A stretch of 64,000 nucleotides of DNA from Bordetella parapertussis (GCA_945865935.1 CAMBFI010000015.1:1-64000); one strand, 5' to 3'; shown: positions 8,094 to 17,803, numbered from the stretch's first letter. The notes: generated by a model from the sequence alone, not told the origin. Program-made: numbers and translations.

Positions 8094-8611
8094 GTTTCTA
8101 GGTCCACCGCCTCAACCTCCGGGCGCACATCCTGCCCGCGTTTGAAAATCAAAGTAGCCAACTCATTCAATGCAAGGGTATAGACATCCCGCTTAAAGTC
8201 GATCACGTCGTCCAACGAAACCCAGTAGTGGCTCCAGCGCCAAGCGTCAAACTCAGGGTGCGCGGTGGCGCGCAACTGAACATCATGGTCGCGCCCAAGC
8301 ATTCGCAACAAAAACCAGATCTGTTTTTGCCCTCGATAATGCCCCCGCGACTCGCGTCGGATAAAGGTATCCGGCACGTCATAGCGCAACCACTCACGTG
8401 TGCGTCCTAAAATTCGAACATGATCAGGTTTTAAGCCGACCTCTTCGTGAAGTTCGCGAAACATGGCTTGAACGGGGCTCTCACCCTGCTTAATGCCACC
8501 TTGGGGGAACTGCCAAGCATGTTCCCGAATCCGCTTACCCCAAAAGACCTCGTTTTTTTGATTAACAAGGATGATTCCAACATTAGGACGGTAGCCTTCG
8601 CGATCAAGCAT
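8078..8611 (-). CDS. rppH: RNA 5'-pyrophosphohydrolase (Nudix)
   Basis: Removes pyrophosphate from 5'-triphosphate mRNA ends, which starts RNase E-dependent decay. The 177-aa protein opens with [17 protein letters not shown], nearly the RppH family start, and carries a complete Nudix box GG-x5-E-x7-REL-x-EEVGL around residues 39-61. I chose the ATG at 8611, with GGGAG seven or eight bases upstream, over a longer start at 8632. It is divergent from proS, with about 86 bases between the start codons. Confidence 0.93.
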   Translation of the reverse strand: MLDREGYRPNVGIILVNQKNEVFWGKRIREHAWQFPQGGIKQGESPVQAMFRELHEEVGLKPDHVRILGRTREWLRYDVPDTFIRRESRGHYRGQKQIWFLLRMLGRDHDVQLRATAHPEFDAWRWSHYWVSLDDVIDFKRDVYTLALNELATLIFKRGQDVRPEVEAVDLETKTAP

Positions 8612-8697
8612 GGCCACTCCCAACGAATTCAATACAATTGCGTTTGATTATACGTATCTGTCGGCACTTTTGCCCCAATAAAATTTATCGGTTCTCC

Positions 8698-10431
8698 ATG
8701 CGCGCCTCAGCCTTTCATATCAGCACCCTCAAAGAAGCCCCGAACGATGCAGAAATCACGAGCCACCGCTTGATGATGCGCTCGGGCATGATCCGCAAGC
8801 TCGCCGGCGGTATCTATAACTACATGCCGCTCGGTCTAAGAGTGATCCGCAAAGTTGAACACATCATCCGTCAGGAGATGGACGCTGCAGGCGCGCTTGA
8901 ATTGCTCATGCCCGTCGTACAGCCAGCAGAACTATGGATGGAGTCGGGCCGCTGGGAGCAATACGGGCCCGAACTCTTGCGCATGAAAGATCGCCATGGA
9001 CGCGATTTTGTCCTGCAGCCGACCTCTGAAGAAGTCATCACGGACATTGCCCGCAATGAGATCCAGAGCTGGCGCCAGCTTCCAGTCAACTTCTATCACA
9101 TCCAAACCAAGTTCCGTGACGAAAGACGGCCACGCTTCGGCGTCATGCGCGGCCGGGAATTTACGATGAAGGACGCCTACTCCTTCGATCGTGATGTGGC
9201 CAGCGCACAAAAAAGTTATCAGACGATGTTCGATGCCTACATGAAGATTTTTTCACGGATGGGATTGACCTTCAGGGCGGTTTCAGCGGACACGGGCTCG
9301 ATTGGTGGCTCACAAAGCCACGAATTTCAGGTGATTGCCGATATTGGCGAAGACTTGATCGTCTACGATCCGGCCTCGAGTTACGCCGCTAACATGGAGC
9401 TGGCGCCGGCACCCTGTCTGCTGGGTCAGCGTCAGGCCGCGTCCAAGCCCCTCACGCTCACAGCAACTCCGGGCGCATCCAAATGCGAAGCCGTCGCCGA
9501 GCTCTTGGAGGTTGATCTTACCCACACAGTGAAATCCATCGTACTCGCGACCGACCCCGAAAAAAGTCCGGCGCAAGTCTGGCTCTTATTACTCCGTGGC
9601 GACCATGAGCTCAATGAAATCAAAGCCGGCAAACTCCCCGGCCTGAACAAAGGCTTTCGCTTTGCCACCGAAACAGAAATCATCGAGCACTTTGGCTGCA
9701 AGCCGGGTTATCTCGGCCCCGTCAAAACTGCCAAGCCCGTCAAAGTCATTGCCGACCTGACCGTGGCGCACATGCACGACTTTATTTGTGGCGCAAACCA
9801 AGAAGACTTTCATCTGACAGGTGTCAATTGGCTGCGTGACCTACCCGAGCCTGACCTCGTGACCGACCTGCGCAACGTGATTGAAGGAGACCAGGCGCCG
9901 GACGGCAAAGGTACGCTAGCGATACAGCGCGGGATTGAAGTCGGCCATGTTTTTTACCTCGGTACCAAATACTCAGAGGCCTTAAAAGCGACGTTCCTCG
10001 ATGAGACTGGTAAGCCGGCGCTGATGGAAATGGGCTGCTACGGGATTGGTGTGACACGCATTGTCGGCGCCGCTATCGAACAAAATCACGACGCGAAAGG
10101 TATCGTCTGGCCGCGTGCCATCGCGCCTTTTGAAGTCGCGATCTGCGCGGTCGGGTGGGGCAAGAGCCCGGCGGTACGTGAGGCAGCCGAAGCGCTCTAT
10201 ACCGAGCTCAAAGCAAAAGGTGTAGATGTCATCCTAGATGATCGCGATCTACGTCCAGGCATTATGTTCGCCGAGTGGGAGCTGATTGGCCCACCTGTGC
10301 GCATCACCGTGGGCGAACGCGGGCTCAACGACGGCGTAATCGAACTGCTTGGTCGCAAACAAACTGAGGCTGCCCGCGTGCCGTTGGCGGACAGCTGCGC
10401 CCAAACGCTTGCATTACTTGAGACATATTGA
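8698..10431 (+). CDS. proS: Prolyl-tRNA synthetase
   Basis: Charges tRNA-Pro. The 577-aa protein has the bacterial-type ProRS order: class II catalytic core with motif 2 ([17 protein letters not shown], about 140-157), an inserted editing domain of the YbaK type (about 230-390), the rest of the core with motif 3 (GIGVTR), and a C-terminal anticodon-binding domain. The start at ATG 8698 ([17 protein letters not shown]) matches the family; the frame is open upstream to 8638 but that part is not conserved. Its stop overlaps the ybgC start by one base. Confidence 0.97.
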   Translation: MRASAFHISTLKEAPNDAEITSHRLMMRSGMIRKLAGGIYNYMPLGLRVIRKVEHIIRQEMDAAGALELLMPVVQPAELWMESGRWEQYGPELLRMKDRHGRDFVLQPTSEEVITDIARNEIQSWRQLPVNFYHIQTKFRDERRPRFGVMRGREFTMKDAYSFDRDVASAQKSYQTMFDAYMKIFSRMGLTFRAVSADTGSIGGSQSHEFQVIADIGEDLIVYDPASSYAANMELAPAPCLLGQRQAASKPLTLTATPGASKCEAVAELLEVDLTHTVKSIVLATDPEKSPAQVWLLLLRGDHELNEIKAGKLPGLNKGFRFATETEIIEHFGCKPGYLGPVKTAKPVKVIADLTVAHMHDFICGANQEDFHLTGVNWLRDLPEPDLVTDLRNVIEGDQAPDGKGTLAIQRGIEVGHVFYLGTKYSEALKATFLDETGKPALMEMGCYGIGVTRIVGAAIEQNHDAKGIVWPRAIAPFEVAICAVGWGKSPAVREAAEALYTELKAKGVDVILDDRDLRPGIMFAEWELIGPPVRITVGERGLNDGVIELLGRKQTEAARVPLADSCAQTLALLETY

Positions 10432-10838
10432 TGCAGCACCGTTTCGATGTGCGGGTGTACTACGAAGACACCGACATGGGTGGCGTGGTGTTTTACGCGA
10501 ACTACCTGAAGTTCATGGAGCGAGGTCGCACAGAATGGCTGCGCGCCATGGATGTGAATCAGTTTGACTTAGCGCAGACCGCACACCGAATGTTCATGGT
10601 CGCTAAACTAGATATCAAGTATCTTTTGCCGGCCAAACTCGACGATTTGCTACAAATTGAAAGCGAAGTGACACGACTCGGCCGCGCTTCGTTACACTTC
10701 AGGCAGTCGATTCGTCGCCAAGGGGAACTCTTGGCGCAAGGGAATATCCAAGTTTGCTGTGTAGAAACAGTTAACATGCGAGTCACTGCGATTCCGGAAT
10801 CGATTCATACAAAATTTGCTGCAATTACTCGGGACTAA
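10431..10838 (+). CDS. ybgC: Tol-Pal-associated acyl-CoA thioesterase YbgC
   Basis: A 135-aa hot-dog-fold thioesterase, first gene of the tol-pal cluster in most proteobacteria. It has the 4HBT/YbgC active-site segment YYEDTDMGGVVFYANY with the catalytic Asp near residue 14, followed by the helix FMERGRTEWLR. Members hydrolyse short-chain acyl-CoA or acyl-ACP and have been linked to phospholipid metabolism. The ATG overlaps the proS stop by one base (TGATG), and tolQ follows directly. Confidence 0.93.
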   Translation: MQHRFDVRVYYEDTDMGGVVFYANYLKFMERGRTEWLRAMDVNQFDLAQTAHRMFMVAKLDIKYLLPAKLDDLLQIESEVTRLGRASLHFRQSIRRQGELLAQGNIQVCCVETVNMRVTAIPESIHTKFAAITRD

Positions 10839-10841
10839 GTG

Positions 10842-11522
10842 ATGCCAACTACTTCAGATATGTCAATGCTCTCGCTGGTACTGAACGCGAGTATTCCCGT
10901 TCAGTTCATCATGCTGTTGCTCATTGTCATCTCGATCGCCTCTTGGACATTTATTTTCGCCAAGCGCTCCGCAATCAAAAAATCCTTGACTCAAACCCGC
11001 CGCTTCGAAGACGACTTCTGGTCCGGTGGCGACCTAGCGTTGCTACACCAATCTATTTCTACTCGCCGCGCAGAACAAGGCGCGCTCGCCCGGATTTTCG
11101 ACTCCGGTATGACCGAATTCCTGAAAGGGCGACGCGCCGGAGCCTCCGCTGAAAGCACCGCCAGCCTTGACGGCGCGCGTCGTGCGATGCGTGCGGCCTT
11201 TCAGCGTGAAATGGACGAGCTCGAGTCACACCTGAACTTCTTGGCCTCCGCTGGCTCCGTGAGCCCCTATATCGGGCTGCTGGGCACGGTATGGGGCATC
11301 ATGCACGCCTTTGTCGGGCTCGCGAACGTACAGCAAGCCACGCTCGCCTCGGTCGCCCCTGGCATTGCCGAGGCCTTGATCGCCACGGCCATCGGCCTCT
11401 TCGCGGCGATTCCTGCCGTCGTTGCCTATAACCGCTATACCCATGACATCGATCGTTTGTCGATCCGTTTTGAGACCTTTGTCGACGAATTCCTGAACAT
11501 CTTGCAACGACAGGTGCGCTGA
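10842..11522 (+). CDS. tolQ: Tol-Pal system proton channel subunit TolQ
   Basis: Inner-membrane stator subunit that with TolR uses the proton gradient to energise TolA, keeping the outer membrane constricted to the septum during division. The 226-aa protein has three membrane segments (about 15-40, 130-155, 165-190) and the MotA/TolQ/ExbB segment with SPYIGLLGTVWGIM and APGIAEALIATAIGLFAAIPAVV. I chose the ATG at 10842 over the GTG one codon upstream. Stop overlaps tolR start. Confidence 0.96.
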   Translation: MPTTSDMSMLSLVLNASIPVQFIMLLLIVISIASWTFIFAKRSAIKKSLTQTRRFEDDFWSGGDLALLHQSISTRRAEQGALARIFDSGMTEFLKGRRAGASAESTASLDGARRAMRAAFQREMDELESHLNFLASAGSVSPYIGLLGTVWGIMHAFVGLANVQQATLASVAPGIAEALIATAIGLFAAIPAVVAYNRYTHDIDRLSIRFETFVDEFLNILQRQVR

Positions 11523-12001
11523 TGTCCTCCGTTCGCTCGAGCTCTGGGCGTCCAGGCCGACGTCTGAAAAACGAAATCAACGTGGTGCCCTACATCGACG
11601 TGATGCTGGTGCTGCTCGTGATTTTTATGGTGACAGCGCCTCTCATTACCCCAGGCGTCATTGAGCTTCCCTCAGTCGGGCAAGCGGCCAACGTGCCGCT
11701 GAAGCCGGTTGAGATCCAAATCACCGAGGACGGAAAGCTTTCTTGGCGTAAACGTGAACCTGGCGCGGTCAACGTCCCTGTCGAGCGTAGCGCGCTCGCG
11801 CAAACCATCCTCTCTGAGCTCAAACCAGACCAACCAGTCGTGATCGCGGCCGACGGCAAAGTACCCTACGAGTCTGTCATGAAAGTCATGGATGATTTGC
11901 GTAAGAACGGGGTGACAAAGCTTGGATTGCTTGTCGATCAAAAAAGTGATGCGCCGGCGCCTAATGCCAAACCGACAGGCAAACCAACCAATCGACGATG
12001 A
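11522..12001 (+). CDS. tolR: Tol-Pal system stator protein TolR
   Basis: An ExbD/TolR-family protein of 159 aa: a short cytoplasmic N-terminus, one membrane helix with the proton-pathway aspartate in VPYIDVMLVLLVIFMV (about residues 23-38), and a periplasmic domain that binds peptidoglycan. It forms the motor with TolQ. The ATG overlaps the tolQ stop. The tail has a proline/alanine-rich stretch (APAPNAKPTGKP). Confidence 0.95.
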   Translation: MSSVRSSSGRPGRRLKNEINVVPYIDVMLVLLVIFMVTAPLITPGVIELPSVGQAANVPLKPVEIQITEDGKLSWRKREPGAVNVPVERSALAQTILSELKPDQPVVIAADGKVPYESVMKVMDDLRKNGVTKLGLLVDQKSDAPAPNAKPTGKPTNRR

Positions 12002-12044
12002 TAAGGACTTTCGCAACCACGCCAAGCGCCTGTTGCACCATTCC

Positions 12045-13121
12045 ATGACGCAAAGTAAAGCAACTCCTGTGAGCGGGCCCATGTTGCCGCCCAAACAAAC
12101 GCTGGATATGCGGGCGTTTGGCTGGGCTTTACTTGCACACCTCGTTCTCGTTTTACTTCTTGTGGTTGGCCTGAACTGGAAGACCGAGGCTGAAGGTCCC
12201 TTGCAAATTCAGCTGTGGGCAGACGGCAATAGTCCAGTGAGCCCGCCACCCCAACCGCCAGCAAAAGCGGAACCAAAGCCAGAGCCCACCCCAGAGCCTG
12301 AGCCGGCACCGGCGCCACCTCCCCCGCCTCCGCCACCCACACCCTCCGTGTCGGTTCCTCCTCCGAAGGCTGAGGTCGACCCAGAGATCGCGCTCGATGA
12401 AGAGCGCAAGAAGCGCGCTGAGCAAGAGCGATTGGAGCGAGAGGAAGTCAAAAAAGAAGAAGAACGCATTAAGCGCGAGCGCGAGCTCGCTGCCAAGAGA
12501 GAACGCGAACGCCTAGAGCAACAGCGCGAAAAAGCGGAACGTCTTGAAGCCGAGAAGCGTGCCAAGGAAGAAGCGGCAGCCAAAGCTGCGCTAGAAAAGA
12601 AGAAAAAAGAAGAGGCCGACAAGAAAGCCAAAGAAAAAGCCGAAGCTGATCAAAAAGCAAAAGAGAAGGCTCTAGCTGATCAAAAAGCAAAAGAGAAGGC
12701 TCTAGCAGATCAAAAAGCCAAGGAAGCTGCGGCTGCCGCCGCCAAGCGTGAGCAGGCGCTGCGCGATGCGTTCCGTAACGACGCTATGGGCGCTGCCGGA
12801 ATTCCTGGCGGGACGGCAGACCGCAACCAGGCGGGGGGTGGGCGTAATGATGGCTATGTTGCCCAAGTGCGGGCCTGTGTGCGGCCTGGCGTGGCATTCC
12901 TAACACCCTCACGTAGCGGCGCCGCAAATCCTACCGCCATTTATCGCGTCCAACTACGCCCAGATGGCACGATTGCTGATGTCAAGCTGACACGGGGCTC
13001 AGGTAATCAGATCTTTGATCGGGACGTCGAAACTGGAATCAGGCGTTGCACGCCCTTCCCAAAACCTCCTTCGGGCAGCTACCCAGGTTACATCGACGTC
13101 CATTACAATATGTATGACTGA
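12045..13121 (+). CDS. tolA: Cell envelope integrity protein TolA
   Basis: Links the TolQR motor to TolB and Pal across the periplasm. The 358-aa protein has an N-terminal membrane anchor (about 27-45), a proline-rich stretch (PPPPPPPPTPS near 100), a long helical domain II rich in Lys/Glu/Ala (about 125-245), and a C-terminal TolA/TonB-like domain with YRVQLRPDGTIADVKL. Inside domain II a ten-residue unit (ADQKAKEKAL) is repeated, from a 30-base DNA repeat listed separately. I chose the ATG at 12045; 12081 is an alternative. The frame opens inside tolR but those codons are unlikely to be used. Confidence 0.92.
   Translation: MTQSKATPVSGPMLPPKQTLDMRAFGWALLAHLVLVLLLVVGLNWKTEAEGPLQIQLWADGNSPVSPPPQPPAKAEPKPEPTPEPEPAPAPPPPPPPPTPSVSVPPPKAEVDPEIALDEERKKRAEQERLEREEVKKEEERIKRERELAAKRERERLEQQREKAERLEAEKRAKEEAAAKAALEKKKKEEADKKAKEKAEADQKAKEKALADQKAKEKALADQKAKEAAAAAAKREQALRDAFRNDAMGAAGIPGGTADRNQAGGGRNDGYVAQVRACVRPGVAFLTPSRSGAANPTAIYRVQLRPDGTIADVKLTRGSGNQIFDRDVETGIRRCTPFPKPPSGSYPGYIDVHYNMYD
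12645..12721 (+). repeat. 30-bp tandem repeat in tolA
   Basis: A 30-base unit starting GCTGATCAAAAAGCAAAAGA occurs at 12645 and 12675 with no differences, and a third partial copy at 12705 with one early change (GCAGAT). It encodes ADQKAKEKAL. Near-identity at DNA level suggests recent slippage or expansion in the TolA helical domain, where length is tolerated. Confidence 0.85.
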
Positions 13122-13138
13122 TAGGAGCTCGTAACGAT

Positions 13139-14467
13139 ATGATGTCCCCCCACTCGTCTGGCAACCGACACTCTGCCCGCAGCTTTTTACCGAGCGCCCG
13201 CATTTGGCTTGCCCTGTGTCTCGCAATGCTCAGCCTGCTCGCCGGTCTACCCGCGCACGCACAGCTGCGGGTCGACATCTCAGGCACGGGCGCCCAACAG
13301 TATCCCGTCGCGATTGCTGACTTCAGTGGCGATGCCGCTGGCGCGCAAATTGCTGAAATTATTCGTGCCGACCTCACACGTTCGGGACAATTCCGCCTTA
13401 TTTCGACCTCCGGATCCAATCTGACGGTCGACACCCCGATTGCGTTCGATGAGTGGCGCACACGGGGTGCAGACTTCATCGCACACGGCACAGTCGTGCG
13501 TACGCCCGATGGACGCTTTGAGGTCAAGTATCGCTTGGGCGACACCGTCAAACGCGGCCCCCTCGATGGCGTGGCTTTCTCTGGTACCGAAAAAGAGCTT
13601 CGGCGCGTGGCACATCAAATCTCGGATCGTATCTACGAAAAAATCACGGGCATCCGAGGCGTGTTTGCCACCCGCATCGCTTACGTTCTGAAGCAGGGCA
13701 ACACTTACGAATTGCAAATTGCGGATGCAGACGGTCAAAACCCCCAGGTTGCCCTGCGCTCGCGCGAACCCGTTATTTCACCCGCCTGGTCACCAGATGG
13801 TTCGCGCTTGGCCTACGTCAGCTTTGAATCCGGCAAACCAGTGGTCTACGTGCATCAACTCGCCACCAGCAAGCGCTTTCCGGTCGCAAACTTCAAGGGC
13901 AATAACTCCGCGCCAGCCTGGTCGCCAGATGGTAGCCAGCTAGCGGTCGTACTCACGCGTGATGGTTTATCGCAGATTTACACCGTCAGCGCTGCCGATG
14001 GCTCGAACTTGCGGCGCATCACGCGCTCGCCACTCATCGACACCGAACCTGTCTTCAGCCCGGACGGACGCTCCATCTACTTCACGAGCGACCGCAGTGG
14101 CAGCCCCCAGATCTATCAGGCTGGACTTGATGGCGGAGAGCCTCGCCGCATAACCTTCAACGGCGGTTACAATATCTCACCTAGAATTTCTCCAGATGGC
14201 AAAACGTTGCTAACCGTAACGCGCCGAGACGGGGCGTACCGTATCGTTTCGTTGAATCTGACGAACAACACCGAGTCCTTCCTCACGGCTGGACGAGATG
14301 ATCAGTCGCCCAGTTTCGCGCCCAATGGCATGCAAGTGTTGTATGCCTCCGTGCAAGGCGGTCGGAGTGTCTTGGCAGGTGTGTCCAGCGATGGCCGCGT
14401 GCGCCAAACACTATCAATCTTGAACGGTGAAATACGCGAACCCACCTGGGGCCCGTTTTCCAAATAG
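13139..14467 (+). CDS. tolB: Tol-Pal system translocation protein TolB
   Basis: Periplasmic beta-propeller that binds Pal and TolA. The 442-aa precursor has a signal peptide ending near AGLPAHAQ (about residue 41), an N-terminal alpha/beta domain, and a C-terminal six-bladed propeller marked by repeated SPDG motifs (SPAWSPDGSRLAY, SAPAWSPDGSQLAV, EPVFSPDGRSIYF and so on). AGGAG stands upstream of the two consecutive ATG codons (13139, 13142). Gap to tolA is 17 bases. Confidence 0.96.
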   Translation: MMSPHSSGNRHSARSFLPSARIWLALCLAMLSLLAGLPAHAQLRVDISGTGAQQYPVAIADFSGDAAGAQIAEIIRADLTRSGQFRLISTSGSNLTVDTPIAFDEWRTRGADFIAHGTVVRTPDGRFEVKYRLGDTVKRGPLDGVAFSGTEKELRRVAHQISDRIYEKITGIRGVFATRIAYVLKQGNTYELQIADADGQNPQVALRSREPVISPAWSPDGSRLAYVSFESGKPVVYVHQLATSKRFPVANFKGNNSAPAWSPDGSQLAVVLTRDGLSQIYTVSAADGSNLRRITRSPLIDTEPVFSPDGRSIYFTSDRSGSPQIYQAGLDGGEPRRITFNGGYNISPRISPDGKTLLTVTRRDGAYRIVSLNLTNNTESFLTAGRDDQSPSFAPNGMQVLYASVQGGRSVLAGVSSDGRVRQTLSILNGEIREPTWGPFSK

Positions 14468-14493
14468 TCGAATCTCCTAGCAAAGGAAATGTA

Positions 14494-14979
14494 ATGAAAG
14501 CTCGTATCGCCAAAGCGTTAACTATTGCGGCAGTTGCCGCGAGTCTTGCTGCGTGTAGTTCAGTGTCTCTGGATGACCAGGCAGGCGCTGGCGCCGGTGC
14601 GGACGGCTCGGGAATTCTTGATCCATTTAACCCGCAAAGTATTTTGGCTAAGCAGCGCTCTGTTTACTTTGACTTCAATGGCTACACGGTCAGCGAACAG
14701 TACCGTAGCCTCGTTGAAACCCACGGTAAATACCTGGCAAGCAAGCCCCAGCAGCGTGTGGTGATTGAAGGTAACACCGACGCACGTGGCGGCTCGGAAT
14801 ACAACCTGGCGCTCGGCCAACGTCGTGCAGAAGCCGTTCGCCGCATGCTGACCTTGATCGGTGTTTCTGATACCCAAGTTGAAACTATCAGCTTCGGTAA
14901 AGAAAAGCCAAAAGCACTGGGTGATAGTGATGCAGACTACGCTGAAAACCGTCGTGCGGACTTCAACTACAAGCGTTAA
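14494..14979 (+). CDS. pal: Peptidoglycan-associated lipoprotein Pal
   Basis: Outer-membrane lipoprotein that anchors the membrane to peptidoglycan. The 161-aa precursor has a lipoprotein signal with lipobox LAAC (Cys21) and an OmpA-like peptidoglycan-binding domain (about 50-160) with the family segment TDARGGSEYNLALGQRRAEAV. It should be processed by Lgt, encoded at 3045. AAAGGAAA precedes the ATG. A hairpin follows its stop and may lower expression of cpoB relative to pal. Confidence 0.97.
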   Translation: MKARIAKALTIAAVAASLAACSSVSLDDQAGAGAGADGSGILDPFNPQSILAKQRSVYFDFNGYTVSEQYRSLVETHGKYLASKPQQRVVIEGNTDARGGSEYNLALGQRRAEAVRRMLTLIGVSDTQVETISFGKEKPKALGDSDADYAENRRADFNYKR

Positions 14980-15006
14980 TTCATCACGCTTAAGTTAGAC
15001 CTGTGC

Positions 15007-15028
15007 GGGGCGGCTGATAGGCCGCCCT
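15007..15028 (+). terminator. Hairpin between pal and cpoB (possible attenuator)
   Basis: GGGCGGC (15008-15014) pairs with GCCGCCC (15021-15027) around a six-base loop. Only a weak U-rich tail (TGTTACTTT) follows, so partial termination or mRNA 3'-end protection of the abundant pal message is more likely than a full stop. Confidence 0.45.
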
Positions 15029-15051
15029 GTTACTTTCGAAAGGAATCACCT

Positions 15052-15744
15052 ATGATTTTTAAATCATCGATTATTCGCCAAGTTGTGCTTGGGCTCACGA
15101 TTTCCGGTGGCGTTCTTTTTAGCCATGCCGCATTTGCCTTCGCTGACGACGACGCACGCAAAGCCATCGTAGACTTACGTCAACAAATTCGAACGCTGAC
15201 AGAAGCAAATCAACGCGCACGCATACAGCTTGCAGACCAAATCGAAGCCTTGGAGCAAGAGGTGACGCGTCTACGCGGTGATATGGAACAATTGACTCGG
15301 CCAGGTGGCGCAGGTGGTGCCTCAAGTGCGGCAGGCGGCGGACGTGCGCCAGCCGCGCAATCGCAAGACCCGAGAGAGCAGTCTGCCTTCGATCAGTCGA
15401 TGGAAACGTTTCGCAAAGGCCAGTACAAAGAAACGATTCAAAATCTCACAGCGTTCATGACGCTATACCCTGACAGTAAGCTCACGCCCACTGCGCAGTT
15501 TTATCTCGGCAGCAGCCGCTACGCGCTCAAAGACTTCAAAGGTGCGATGGCGACTTTGCAAGCAATGGTTCAAAAATTCCCAACACAGCAGCGCGCGCCC
15601 GACGCCTTGTTGATGGTTGCCGCCTGCCAGATCGAACTTAATAATCGTCCCGGCGCCAAGGTGACGCTGCAGCGTATTGTCAAAGACTACAAGGGCACAC
15701 CCGCCGCGGACACCGCAGCGAAGCGTCTACCGCTTCTACAGTAG
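15052..15744 (+). CDS. cpoB: Cell division coordinator CpoB (YbgF)
   Basis: Last gene of the tol-pal cluster. CpoB coordinates Tol-driven outer-membrane constriction with septal peptidoglycan synthesis in enterobacteria. The 230-aa protein has a signal peptide (to about residue 30), a short trimerising coiled coil (about 35-80), a glycine/alanine-rich linker (GGAGGASSAAGGG), and a TPR-like C-terminal domain (about 110-230) with AFDQSMETFRKGQYKETIQ and further repeats. AAAGGA lies upstream of the ATG. Confidence 0.92.
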   Translation: MIFKSSIIRQVVLGLTISGGVLFSHAAFAFADDDARKAIVDLRQQIRTLTEANQRARIQLADQIEALEQEVTRLRGDMEQLTRPGGAGGASSAAGGGRAPAAQSQDPREQSAFDQSMETFRKGQYKETIQNLTAFMTLYPDSKLTPTAQFYLGSSRYALKDFKGAMATLQAMVQKFPTQQRAPDALLMVAACQIELNNRPGAKVTLQRIVKDYKGTPAADTAAKRLPLLQ

Positions 15745-15755
15745 CCCTTGTTGTT

Positions 15756-15783
15756 CGGCGCGCAAGCATGGGCTTGCGCGCCG
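15756..15783. terminator. Strong hairpin between cpoB and the EamA gene
   Basis: An 11-bp perfect GC-rich stem (CGGCGCGCAAG at 15756-15766 with its complement at 15773-15783) and a six-base loop lie between two convergent genes. It probably helps end both transcripts, but there is no T-run on either side, so it is not a classic intrinsic terminator. Confidence 0.55.
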
Positions 15784-15789
15784 CCTGAA

Positions 15790-16704
15790 TCAAGGCATCG
15801 TCAATAAGAGACAGGCGACGCCGGCAACGATCAGCACGATGCCGAGCGTTTCCCGTCGCGTGCTCTTGCTCAAGAATACGCGCCAGGAGAGCAGCTGTGC
15901 AAACAACACCTCCACCAAACCGAGTGTGCGGACATTCGCTGCCGCTGTCAGGGCAAAACCAAGAAACCACCCTTGTGACGCCGAAGCGCCAAGCAAACCA
16001 CCCCAGATTGAAATACGCCACGCTTTCAAACAGCGCACCCACGCCTCGTAATGAAACGTCATCATCCAGGCTGCCAGCAAGACGGTCTGTAAACCCAGCC
16101 CGCAGGTCAAGGTCCATGAGGCGCGTACGAAAAAATGCGCCTCACCCAAGGCCAAGATACCGCCTCGAAAAGACACCGCAGCAATCGCAAAGCATGCGGC
16201 GGCCAACAACCCCAACACGACAGGCTGCCAGGAAGGTCCTGCCTCGCCCCCAGCCGCTGGCTTAGACGCCATGATGGTGACGCCCACCGTCGCGACAATG
16301 ATCGCCCCCATCGTCAATAAAGAAATTTGATCGCCCAACACAATGAGACCAAACAGCGCGACCTGAACAGGCTCAGTCTTTGTCCATGCCGTCACCACAA
16401 CGAATGCGCGTTGTCGCATGGCCGCTAGCATCAAAGCCGTCGCGGCGATTTGCGACAATGCCCCAGCCAGCACAAATAAGGCGAAGTTCAAATTCATCGA
16501 GGGCATTACAGACCCCGTTACAAAAATGGCGATGAGTGTGAACAACAATGCGAACGGGAATCCGTACAAAAAACGAACCTGTGTCGCACCTAGGGTACCG
16601 AGCTGCTCAGTGAGGCTGCGTTGTATCGCATTGCGGCCTGCCTGCGCAGCCGCTGCAAAAATTGAAGCGGGTATCCATAACCACGTCCACTCATGCTCTG
16701 TCAT
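15790..16704 (-). CDS. EamA-family (DMT superfamily) membrane transporter
   Basis: A 304-aa protein with about ten membrane segments arranged as two EamA repeats, typical of drug/metabolite exporters. No substrate can be assigned. The first repeat spans roughly residues 5-145 and the second 160-300. It reads leftward, convergent with the tol-pal cluster. The gap of 49 bases to the upstream hydroxyacid dehydrogenase suggests the two could be co-transcribed, which would fit export or uptake linked to that enzyme's substrate, but this is inference only. Confidence 0.82.
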   Translation of the reverse strand: MTEHEWTWLWIPASIFAAAAQAGRNAIQRSLTEQLGTLGATQVRFLYGFPFALLFTLIAIFVTGSVMPSMNLNFALFVLAGALSQIAATALMLAAMRQRAFVVVTAWTKTEPVQVALFGLIVLGDQISLLTMGAIIVATVGVTIMASKPAAGGEAGPSWQPVVLGLLAAACFAIAAVSFRGGILALGEAHFFVRASWTLTCGLGLQTVLLAAWMMTFHYEAWVRCLKAWRISIWGGLLGASASQGWFLGFALTAAANVRTLGLVEVLFAQLLSWRVFLSKSTRRETLGIVLIVAGVACLLLTMP

Positions 16705-16753
16705 CTTGGGCTACCTGTCTAGAAAAGAAACAGCTCGATTAAATTAGGTGTAA

Positions 16754-17803
16754 TTATTTTGCGCGCGCTGCATGCTGATGCAACAAAGTAACCGTGGTGG
16801 CATCAAGCGTGATGCCCTGTGCACGCTGTTGCTTCATTTTCTGCAACTCGATTTCGCCCGGCACAATAACAGGGCGCCCCTCAACGGCGGCGGGACTGTC
16901 GTGCAAGATCGACGCAAAATCGGTCATGCGTTCGGTGAGCCACTGCGTCGATCCAAGCAGCTGTGTGTTGATCAAAATAAAAAAGTGGCCCAAATTCTGT
17001 GGCTCATCAGGCGCATCAACCCAAGATTTCACGTGGGTTAAATAGGCTGCGTTGGAGAGCAGCCCCGCAAACAAATCAACCAGCAGGGCCAGTCCATAAC
17101 CCTTGTGACCCCCAATCGGCTGCAAAAACCCGTCGAGTGCCGCCTTGGGGTCCGTTGTTGCCCGGCCTTTGTCATCGGTTGCCCAGCTATCTGGGATTGC
17201 CTCGCCACGCTTGAATGCGTTACGGATTTTGGCGCGTGCCACGACGCTCATGGCCATATCCAGCAGAAAAGGATCGCCGCCTGGGTTTGGCACGCCAAAA
17301 CCGAGGGGACTATTGCCGAGGCGCGCATCACTGCCGCCCCAAGGAGCGATAGTGGTCGTCGCGTTGCTGCCGATGATGCTTGCAAAACCTTGCTGCGCCG
17401 CAATCAGTGAGTAGGGAGAGATTGGTCCAAAATGATTACTGCCACGCGCAAACGCCATTCCGATTCCACATTGCTTGGCGGCGTCCATCGCCGCACGCAG
17501 TGCGTGCATACCGACCAGTGGCCCGACGCCGTTATCACCGTCTACGAGGCGCAGTGCGGGCGCTGGCGTCTGCACGGTGATCTTGGGCTGGGCACGAATG
17601 CCCTCAACAAGTAACCGGTCGCCGTAGGACTCAACGCGCGACAGACCATGTGTGCTCAAACCAAACAGATCGGCCATCACCAGCACCTGCACAACATCTT
17701 TTGCGTCTGCTTGCGTCAAGCCTAGCCCTTGAAACGCCTTGACCGCTAAAACAGAGAGTTCAGCCTCTGACCATACCGTTTTCACCTGCGCATCTTGAGT
17801 CAT
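16754..17803 (-). CDS. Malate/L-lactate dehydrogenase family oxidoreductase (Ldh2)
   Basis: A 349-aa NAD(P)-dependent oxidoreductase of the MDH2/LDH2 family (also called YlbC/AllD/ComC type), which oxidise 2-hydroxyacids or reduce 2-oxoacids and are unrelated to classical MDH. The family's active-site segment is present (GLSTHGLSR, His52), as are GSNHFGPISPYS near 122 and the GGHKGYGLALLVDL segment near 235. Substrate cannot be told; related enzymes act on ureidoglycolate, sulfolactate or malate. A second, more distant member is at 40361-41437. Confidence 0.85.
   Translation of the reverse strand: MTQDAQVKTVWSEAELSVLAVKAFQGLGLTQADAKDVVQVLVMADLFGLSTHGLSRVESYGDRLLVEGIRAQPKITVQTPAPALRLVDGDNGVGPLVGMHALRAAMDAAKQCGIGMAFARGSNHFGPISPYSLIAAQQGFASIIGSNATTTIAPWGGSDARLGNSPLGFGVPNPGGDPFLLDMAMSVVARAKIRNAFKRGEAIPDSWATDDKGRATTDPKAALDGFLQPIGGHKGYGLALLVDLFAGLLSNAAYLTHVKSWVDAPDEPQNLGHFFILINTQLLGSTQWLTERMTDFASILHDSPAAVEGRPVIVPGEIELQKMKQQRAQGITLDATTVTLLHQHAARAK

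Noticed and set aside
12209-12631. Ser/Gly-rich 140-aa frame opposite tolA
   Set aside because: Low-complexity mirror of the Lys/Glu/Ala and Pro-rich TolA codons; no start signal.
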